Shown: positions 55,116-64,000 of the stretch, one piece after another
Layout of the letters: every line of letters starts with the position of its first letter
Position numbering within the stretch: position 1 is the first letter of the stretch
DNA from: Desulfobacteraceae bacterium 4572_130
GTDB lineage: Bacteria > Desulfobacterota > Desulfobacteria > Desulfobacterales > Desulfobacteraceae
Length of the DNA: 64,000 nt
Reading direction: 5' to 3'
NCBI GenBank assembly: GCA_002084425.1
Contig: NBLN01000004.1
Location: 53,785 to 117,784, forward strand
The notes under the pieces: model-generated
Seen by the model: the letters and a program-made list of their open reading frames with translations, nothing else
What the model was told of the DNA's origin: nothing
Database searches by the model: none
Translations under genes and position numbers: made by a program

Positions 55116-55994
55116 TTAATTCTTAAAAAAAAATTTAAGAGAAAGAAAACCTCCCCCAAAACCTAGTAATGTACTAAATAAAATAATACTTAAAAAATAT
55201 TTCATGGAAAGAAATTTAATATTAAATAATATAAATGGAGAAATACTTTCATTAAAACCTGAACACATTATAATATAGGAACAAAATAAAATTCCAAGCC
55301 CTGCAATACCCCCAATAGCTCCCTGCAAAATTCCCTGTATATAAAATGGAGTAATAATAAATTTGTCTGTGGCACCTACAAGGCGCATTATCTCTACTTC
55401 TTTTCTTCTTGAATAAAATGCAAGTCGAACAGTATTTGCTGTTATAAAAAAAGAGGTCATAAAAAAAAGACCTGACATAACATAACCTGTTGTTTTAAAA
55501 AAATTAAATATATTAAGAAATTTACCCATCCATTCCTGTCCATATTCAACATCTTCAACAAAATGATTTTTTTTAATTTGTTTTGCAAAAGCCTTAATTT
55601 CATCCCAGTTTTTAATTGTATTTTTTACTCTTATTTCCAAGGCATGGGAAAGGGGATTGTCCTTTAAATTATCAAAAAAATTACTTGATTTAATGCTATT
55701 CTCAAGTTGTTTTAAACCTTGTTGTTTTGAAACAAATAAAACACTTTGTGTTTGTTCCATATTGTTAATTTCAAGTTTTAATTCTGATAATTTTGATTGA
55801 TTAAAATCATGTTTAAGATATGCCATTATTTTAGCACCTTTATTCCAAGGTTCAATAATTCTAGCAGCATTTTCAAAAAATAGTATAAAACTACTTAGAA
55901 CAAGAATGGAAAGAGCTATTGTAGTAATTGTAATTATGTTTAAAAACTTATTTGAAAAAATATCTAAAACAGCTCGTTTTAAATAATAAACCAT
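55116..55994 (-). CDS. ftsX: Cell division protein FtsX
   Basis: 292 residues with four membrane spans and a large periplasmic loop after the first (about 45-165), the FtsX architecture. The landmark REVEIMRLVGATDKFI region appears as RRKEVEIMRLVGATDKFI. It works with FtsE to transmit ATP hydrolysis to EnvC. Two bases separate it from the envC-like gene. It is unusually far (171 bp) from ftsE because of a repeat. Confidence 0.93.
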   Translation of the reverse strand: MVYYLKRAVLDIFSNKFLNIITITTIALSILVLSSFILFFENAARIIEPWNKGAKIMAYLKHDFNQSKLSELKLEINNMEQTQSVLFVSKQQGLKQLENSIKSSNFFDNLKDNPLSHALEIRVKNTIKNWDEIKAFAKQIKKNHFVEDVEYGQEWMGKFLNIFNFFKTTGYVMSGLFFMTSFFITANTVRLAFYSRRKEVEIMRLVGATDKFIITPFYIQGILQGAIGGIAGLGILFCSYIIMCSGFNESISPFILFNIKFLSMKYFLSIILFSTLLGFGGGFLSLKFFFKN

Positions 55995-56007
55995 TTTTTA
56001 TTCCTAT

Positions 56008-56163
56008 TTATATAAAAGAACTTATAACTTTCATGTTTTATTGTAAGGCAAATCAAGAATCAAAAATCAGAGATCTGCTTTTTTGCTTTTTTGCTTTTTT
56101 GCTTTTTTGCTTTATGGCTTTATGGCTTTATGGCTTTATGGCTTTATGGCTTTATGGCAGTTA
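56008..56163 (-). repeat. F2 intergenic repeat, copy 11 (reverse), with expanded octamers, between ftsE and ftsX
   Basis: TTTATATAAAAGAACTTATAACTTTCATGTTTTATTGTAAGGCAAATCAAGAATCAAAAATCAG-AGATCTG is the reverse of F2. Its hairpin apex is replaced by the octamer array 56078-56157, and the element closes with CAGTTATT. Confidence 0.85.
56078..56157. repeat. Perfect 8-bp tandem array: CTTTTTTG x4 then CTTTATGG x6
   Basis: Eighty bases of exact octamers: four CTTTTTTG (56078-56109) and six CTTTATGG (56110-56157). The unit occupies the position of the 8-bp CCTCATGG apex in other reversed F2 copies (for example near 46642). Confidence 0.97.
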
Positions 56164-56165
56164 TT

Positions 56166-56855
56166 CTAAGTATTAACTATTTTATTATCTTCTAGAACAC
56201 CATTATTAAGATATAAATTTCTATATTTAATTTTATTTTTTATCAATTCCATATTATGGCTTGCAATAAAAATAGTTGCACCTTTATTATGATACTGTAA
56301 AAGAAAATCAAGAATTATATTAGCTGCATCATTATCAAGACTTCCTGTAGGCTCATCTGCAAGAATAATAGCAGGATCTCCCACAAGGGCTCTTGCCACT
56401 GCAACTCTTTGTTGTTCTCCACCTGATAAGGAAAGGGGAAATGAATTTATTCTGGTATCCATTCCAGTTATTTTTAAAACCTCCATAACTTTTTTTCTTA
56501 TGAATGTAGGCTTTTCATGTCTTGCTTCAAGAACCAAAGCAACATTTTCATATACAGTTCTATTAGGTATAAGTTTAAAATCTTGAAAAATAACTCCAAA
56601 TTTTCTACGCAAATAAGGTGTTTTTTCCTTTGAAATTCTGGCAAGATTCATTCCATCCACAATTATTTGTCCTAAAGATACTTTTTCACCAAGATAAAGC
56701 ATTTTCATTAAAGTTGTTTTGCCAGCTCCTGAAGGACCAGAAACAAGAACAAATTCTCCTGAATTTACCTCTAAATTAATTTTGTTTAAAATATTTTTTT
56801 TCCCAAAACGCTTAGTTACATTAAACATGCGAATTATTGGGTTTCTTATTTTCAT
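56166..56855 (-). CDS. ftsE: Cell division ATP-binding protein FtsE
   Basis: 229-residue ABC ATPase: Walker A VSGPSGAGKTTLMKML, Q-loop FQDFKLIPNRTV, signature LSGGEQQRVAVARAL, Walker B AIILADEPTG followed by SLD, and an H-loop. It pairs with FtsX at the septum. First gene of the leftward ftsEX-envC-ctpA set. The octamer-bearing F2 repeat begins a few bases after its stop. Confidence 0.95.
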   Translation of the reverse strand: MKIRNPIIRMFNVTKRFGKKNILNKINLEVNSGEFVLVSGPSGAGKTTLMKMLYLGEKVSLGQIIVDGMNLARISKEKTPYLRRKFGVIFQDFKLIPNRTVYENVALVLEARHEKPTFIRKKVMEVLKITGMDTRINSFPLSLSGGEQQRVAVARALVGDPAIILADEPTGSLDNDAANIILDFLLQYHNKGATIFIASHNMELIKNKIKYRNLYLNNGVLEDNKIVNT

Positions 56856-57015
56856 ATTTAGATTTTCCTTAAAAAAAACACTAACTATTTACAATAAAAA
56901 ATACTAGAGCCAAAGTTAATAAATTTTTAATGCCATCAAAATTGACTGTTAATGAATTTACTTATATATTGTTTTTGTTGTCAAGGAGTGCTGCATAACA
57001 GTTTTCCTTACACAA

Positions 57016-57067
57016 AAAGCCTTCACTAAATCCCATATTAATGGCTTCTTCCTTTAGTGAAGGCTTT
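57016..57067 (-). terminator. Nested hairpin, candidate terminator or small RNA
   Basis: A perfect 15-bp inverted repeat (AAAGCCTTCACTAAA 57016-57030 with 57053-57067) contains an inner CCAT/ATGG stem. On the minus strand it is followed by TTTTT. Confidence 0.6.
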
Positions 57068-57351
57068 ATAATTAAATTAAGCTTTAAATTTATAAAATCT
57101 CACTTATTAATAGTAACAAAAATCCTCTTTTTATTACAAGCTCTCAAATGCATAGCCCTTTTGATAATTTCCCTTAATTTTAAAAAATATTTGTTTTTTT
57201 ACTTCTATGGCGGGATCAGTAAGCTTTAAAACAAGCTTTGCTGGAAATATAGGATATGTTTTTAAAAGAAAGAAAAAAAATGGGGGGTGGATTGATAATT
57301 CTTTATTTTAAGGTAGGAGCAGATAATCTAAAAACCTAAAAAATTATATTT

Positions 57352-57388
57352 AAGTGCAAAGCTTCTATTTTTTAAAAACTTTGCACTT
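57352..57388 (-). terminator. Hairpin after the PFOR gene
   Basis: A perfect 10-bp stem AAGTGCAAAG/CTTTGCACTT with a 17-base loop lies 26 bases past the PFOR stop. Confidence 0.65.
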
Positions 57389-57413
57389 TACTTAAATAAA
57401 TTTTTTATAATCT

Positions 57414-61025
<3,612 letters not shown>

Positions 61026-61031
61026 TTAGAT

Positions 61032-61067
61032 ATATTGTTCAATATTTGAAAGCATATTGCTTAATAT
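61032..61067 (-). promoter_or_regulatory. Paired palindromic operator candidate upstream of PFOR
   Basis: ATATTGTTCAATAT (61032-61045) and ATATTGCTTAATAT (61054-61067) are two palindrome-like boxes exactly 22 bases apart, 115-150 bases before the PFOR start. Two helical turns of spacing suits a dimeric regulator. No regulator identified. Confidence 0.45.
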
Positions 61068-61101
61068 TGACTTTTAGATAATATGTTTATTATTTATTTG
61101 C

Positions 61102-61815
61102 TCAATAATTCCAATGAACATACCCAAACCCTAGTTTATTTAATTCATCTTTATAAAATTTCCATTTTGGCATAAATTTGTCCATAAGTGAAACAAACCT
61201 ATTATTATGCTTTCTTTCCAAGAGATGAAGCAGTTCATGAACAATTATATATTCTAAACATTTAATTGTTTTTTTTGCTAACTCCAAATTCAGCCAAATT
61301 CGTTTTGCTTTTATATTACAAGTTCCCCATTTAGTTCGCATTTTTCTAATGCCAAACTCATTAGATTTTACACCAATTTTCTTTTCCCATTTTTCTATTA
61401 TTTGTGGAACAATATTTTTTAACTCACTTCGATACCATTTATTTAAAATTTGTTCCTTTTTTTCAGTTGTTGCATTGGGTCTAACATATAATTCTATTCT
61501 GCTATGTTTTAAAATAACTTTTGGTTTTGCTTTTTGCTCAACTAGTTTTAATAAATATTTTTTTCCTTTAAAATAATGGCTTTCTCTGCTCAAATATTTT
61601 TTTGGAATTTCTCTTTCCTGATTTTTAAATACTTGTTGTTGTTTTTTAATCCAACACAGTTTTGAAATAGCAAAAATACGGATAGTATTTAAATTCATTC
61701 TTTTAGGTGCAGAAATTTTCACTTTTCCCAAAGGTGGATATACGCTTAAATAAATATTTTTAATATTTTTTTGCTTTACTTCAATTGCAATATTTCCTAA
61801 TTCAATTTTCTGCAT
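61102..61815 (-). CDS. YgjP-like (SprT/M48-type) metallopeptidase domain protein
   Basis: 237 residues. The zinc motif HELLH is in CLEYIIVHELLHLLERKHNNRF, with a third ligand His a few residues on. MRTKWGTCN upstream is typical of the YgjP/DUF45 family. Such genes are commonly the last member of type I restriction loci; their role there is unclear. The start overlaps the hsdR remnant stop by one base (TAATG). Confidence 0.85.
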   Translation of the reverse strand: MQKIELGNIAIEVKQKNIKNIYLSVYPPLGKVKISAPKRMNLNTIRIFAISKLCWIKKQQQVFKNQEREIPKKYLSRESHYFKGKKYLLKLVEQKAKPKVILKHSRIELYVRPNATTEKKEQILNKWYRSELKNIVPQIIEKWEKKIGVKSNEFGIRKMRTKWGTCNIKAKRIWLNLELAKKTIKCLEYIIVHELLHLLERKHNNRFVSLMDKFMPKWKFYKDELNKLGFGYVHWNY

Positions 61816-63031
61816 TAATATTCACTTTGTTTTTTAATAATTTTAAAAATGCGTTCTACTTCATTAATATTATTTAATATTTTATTGATTTCCATTTTTA
61901 TTGCATTTTCTCTGGCTTGATGTCCTCGCCAATTATCAGGTTTTGATTTTTTAACGGCTTTATCAATTTGAATTGCTAATTCTTTATTTTTATTCAAATT
62001 ATTATAAAGAGCCTTAAGAGCCAGTGTATTAATCTCATTTGGTGCTTGCTCAGTTACACCTTTTTTTACTTTTTCAGCTAATACTTCTATTTTTTCTAAA
62101 TACTTTTTATAGTTAATTGCTTTAGTTTTTCGTTCTTTAATAATTTCTGCTAATAGTTTTGACATTTCCTCAAAAAATGCAGGATCAATCAAATGTTCTT
62201 TAATAATCTTTTGATGGACATTATTTTCAATAGTTTCAGCAATTGCCTGCTCATTTTTTTTTATCCCATTAGGTAAACTATTTATTGCATCTACAATTCC
62301 TGAACTAATGAACAAAGCAATCTTGGTGTTGCCTGTTCTAATTGGTGCATTAAATCTTTTACACTGGAAGTTCGATATATTGCTTTTTCACCTGCTTCTT
62401 TAAAAACCTGTTCTATTTGTTTATCTAATTCATCACGATCAGTTAATATTGCAATCCTTGCTTTAGGATTATTTTCTAAAATCCATTTAGCAAGCATTAC
62501 CATTACAATACTTTTACCACTTCCTTGTGTGTGCCAGATAATACCGCCTTCATAACGATTAATAAATTCTTGAGCCTTTTTAATGCCAAAATACTGATGA
62601 ACTCTTGGTAGTTTTTTAATGCCTCCATCAAATATAATAAAATCATAAATAATTTCTAAAAATCGTTCTTTATTACACATTTTTAATAAATATTTATCCA
62701 AAAGATTTTGAGTGTTATCTTTAATATTTTCTTTCCATTTTAAATAATATTTTTCAGGTGTGTTAATAGTTCCATAACGCAATCCTTGAGTATCATTGCC
62801 GGCAAAAATAAATTGAATTGTAGCAAAAAAAGGTTGAATAAAAACATCGTTTTGATTACCAATACTTTGGCGAATAGCCTCATTTATAGAAACTATACTT
62901 CGTTTAAGTTCAATAACACCTAAAGCAATTCCATTAACATAAATTACAATATCAGGAAGTTTGTTTTTAATTTCAATTGCTAAGCCTGTGGAAATAATAG
63001 TTACCTCTTCAGCAATAGCAAAATCATTATT
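61815..63031 (-). pseudogene. hsdR: hsdR remnant (type I restriction endonuclease subunit), two deletions
   Basis: Three recognisable HsdR parts in the right order. The nuclease core is at about 63031-62790 (PDIVIYVNGIALGVIELKRS, the PD-(D/E)xK motif). The helicase start continues in the same frame, with Walker A WHTQGSGKSIVM, to TPRLLCSLV near 62300. The C-terminal domain is in another frame (62315-61815, ending FKIIKKQSEY). The HsdR N-terminus and all helicase motifs after I/Ia, including DEAH, are deleted. It cannot be an active translocase. Confidence 0.85.
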
Positions 63032-63732
63032 TTAAAAATTTTTCCATTTGGTGCATATTTCCAAGTTTTTAGCCCCATATATATATTTTTTGCGTCAGCT
63101 TCTGTATAAATAATTTCAGCGGCTGTCTTGCCTGTTATTGCCCAATGTAATTTATTTTGAACTGTTGCAAAAAAATGTTTAGTAATCTCTGCTTGACTAT
63201 CATAATCAGCTGAAAGTGCATAAATATCTGTAATTTTTTGATAAAGTCGTCTTTCACTCAAACGAATTTCTCTAACCCGTTCCAACATTTCATCAAAATA
63301 ATCTATATCAAAGTGCTTTATCTGTTTTAAACGCTCATCATCCATTGCAAAGCCCTTTACAATATATTCATGTAAAATTTCAGTTGCCCATTTTCTAAAC
63401 TCTGTTGCCCTGTGAGAATTCACACGATATCCAACTGCTGTTATTGCTTTAAGGTTGTAATATAGAGTGTTATAAATTTTGCCATCTTTTGCAGTATGTG
63501 CAAAATTTGCACATACTGAATTTTCATCCAACTCATTTTCATTAAAAATATTTTTAAGATGCTTAGTAATTACTGTTCTGTGCTTTTCAAAAAGTTCAGC
63601 AATTAGTTTTTGTGTAAGCCAAATAGTCTTGTCTTGAAAAAATACATCAATGTTTACTTTGCCGTTTTTAGTTTGAAAAATCACAAAATTTGAAAATTGT
63701 TGTAAATCTGTTTTTTCTTTGTTTTTTTTCAT
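63001..63732 (-). CDS. rhuM: RhuM family protein, C-terminally truncated
   Basis: 243 residues of a family usually nearer 330. The N-terminal part is intact (VNIDVFFQDKTIWLTQKLIAELF, a virulence-RhuM DNA-binding-like fold) and continues to TWKYAPNGKIFK. It then runs into nine unrelated residues (IMILLLLKR) encoded by hsdR sequence in the wrong frame. A deletion therefore joined rhuM to hsdR. RhuM genes often sit between hsdS and hsdR; function unknown. The start overlaps the hsdS stop (ATGA). Confidence 0.8.
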   Translation of the reverse strand: MKKNKEKTDLQQFSNFVIFQTKNGKVNIDVFFQDKTIWLTQKLIAELFEKHRTVITKHLKNIFNENELDENSVCANFAHTAKDGKIYNTLYYNLKAITAVGYRVNSHRATEFRKWATEILHEYIVKGFAMDDERLKQIKHFDIDYFDEMLERVREIRLSERRLYQKITDIYALSADYDSQAEITKHFFATVQNKLHWAITGKTAAEIIYTEADAKNIYMGLKTWKYAPNGKIFKIMILLLLKR

Positions 63733-64000
63733 ACCAGCCTTATTTTTCCTGTTAAAAGATTTTGCATTAAACCTTGTTTTAGTTGTTTGTATTTTGCCTG
63801 TTTCTTTTTTAATACTTCTATTTCTGAATCTATATCTGATAGGATCGTGGCTATGTGGGTTTGTTCCTCGTAATTTAATGGAATTATGACTTTAAGATTT
63901 GAAATTTGACCTAGGTTGATTTTTTTAGGAATAGCAGAACTTAACGAATTTAATTCTATTTCCTTCTTGAAAAATTCTGAGTTTGAATACTGAGTTAAAA
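63729..64000 (-). CDS. hsdS: HsdS, type I restriction specificity subunit (C-terminal part, runs off window)
   Basis: About 90 C-terminal residues in an open frame to the window edge. They include KINLGQISNLKVIIPLNYEEQ, then HIATILSDIDSEIEVLKKK and LKQGLMQNLLTGKIRLV. The EEQ-x-IA-xIL and LLTGKIRL patterns are those of the conserved helix ending the second target-recognition domain of HsdS. The rest, and presumably hsdM, lie beyond 64000. Confidence 0.88.
   Translation of the reverse strand, partial: LTQYSNSEFFKKEIELNSLSSAIPKKINLGQISNLKVIIPLNYEEQTHIATILSDIDSEIEVLKKKQAKYKQLKQGLMQNLLTGKIRLV

Larger units (their letters stand above)
56856..57413. other. Intergenic region between PFOR and ftsE
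   Basis: 558 bp without a supported gene. It holds two hairpins (57016-57067 and 57352-57388). An ORF of 62 codons at 57041-57229 overlaps the first hairpin and is not supported. Confidence 0.5.

Noticed and set aside
56078..56157. Possible CRISPR array
   Set aside because: Units are 8 bp with no spacers; it is a simple tandem repeat.
55952..56176. Plus-strand ORF with a repeated MALWLYGF peptide
   Set aside because: It is produced by translating the octamer array and F2 repeat opposite ftsX. No ribosome site and no independent support.
57041..57229. Plus-strand 62-codon ORF
   Set aside because: Begins inside a hairpin, has AT-rich composition and no ribosome site.

Overview
The window is a visibly AT-rich chromosomal segment of a sulfate-reducing bacterium, most likely a complete-oxidising member of the Desulfobacterales (Desulfobacterota). 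The basis is the pairing of dissimilatory APS reductase (aprBA) with its membrane partner qmoABC, alongside formate-tetrahydrofolate ligase and folD (folate arm of the oxidative acetyl-CoA pathway), a one-polypeptide pyruvate:ferredoxin oxidoreductase, an acyl-CoA dehydrogenase and a complete flagellar export/switch gene set. Genus-level assignment cannot be made from sequence reading alone.

Layout. 0-8.3 kb: a MoaD/ThiS-like gene, then the leftward energy block aprB-aprA // qmoA-qmoB-qmoC, with a strong hairpin terminator between aprA and qmoA. 8.3-17.3 kb: rightward single genes (ilvE, an XRE-cupin regulator, a C_GCAxxG_C_C protein, an acyl-CoA dehydrogenase, dnaE), then tRNA-Val and tRNA-Asp. 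17.7-25.6 kb, leftward: a coiled-coil membrane protein, a HAD phosphatase and the translation block infC-rpmI-rplT-pheS-pheT preceded by a tadA-like deaminase. 25.9-31.7 kb, rightward: dgt-like HD hydrolase, fhs, folD, a NifU-like scaffold and a small orphan. 31.9-40.1 kb, leftward: flhB-flhA-flhF-flhG-fliA followed by a FliL-like fusion protein, a small basic protein and a DUF2802-type protein. 40.9-43.7 kb: uvrA. 44.0-48.6 kb, rightward: fliL-fliM-fliN-fliO-fliP-fliQ-fliR behind a sigma-54 type promoter. 48.6-50.3 kb: a small accessory patch (broken ATPase fragments and an AlbA_2/GHKL protein). 50.7-56.9 kb, leftward: the envelope/division set ftsE-ftsX-envC-like-ctpA-polysaccharide deacetylase-MoaD-like. 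57.4-60.9 kb: PFOR. 61.1-64.0 kb: a decayed type I restriction-modification locus (partial hsdS, truncated rhuM, hsdR remnants, YgjP-like metallopeptidase).

The most unusual property of the window is its intergenic DNA. At least five families of short, non-coding, structured repeats can be recognised by eye. The commonest (called F2 here, about 92 bp, two hairpins) occurs about a dozen times in both orientations, including inside operons (fhs/folD, rpmI/rplT, fliO/fliP, ftsE/ftsX). One F2 copy, between ftsE and ftsX, carries an amplified array of ten 8-bp units that appears to have grown from the 8-bp apex of the F2 hairpin. A second family (F3, about 197 bp with terminal inverted repeats) is MITE-like, and one copy supplies the apparent ribosome-binding site of the gene next to it. 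F1 elements are long hairpins that repeatedly sit next to F2.

Among proteins, the standout is the product of 32817-33953: a FliL-like periplasmic domain and one membrane span attached to a long acidic cytoplasmic tail. The tail contains copies of the FliM-type N-terminal peptide (LSQDEIDSLI-like), which in FliM binds CheY-P. Other points of note are an apparent AUA start codon for infC, a FliN with a very long Lys/Glu-rich extension, an EnvC-like protein lacking metal ligands, and a flagellar gene set split into two diverging arms around uvrA.
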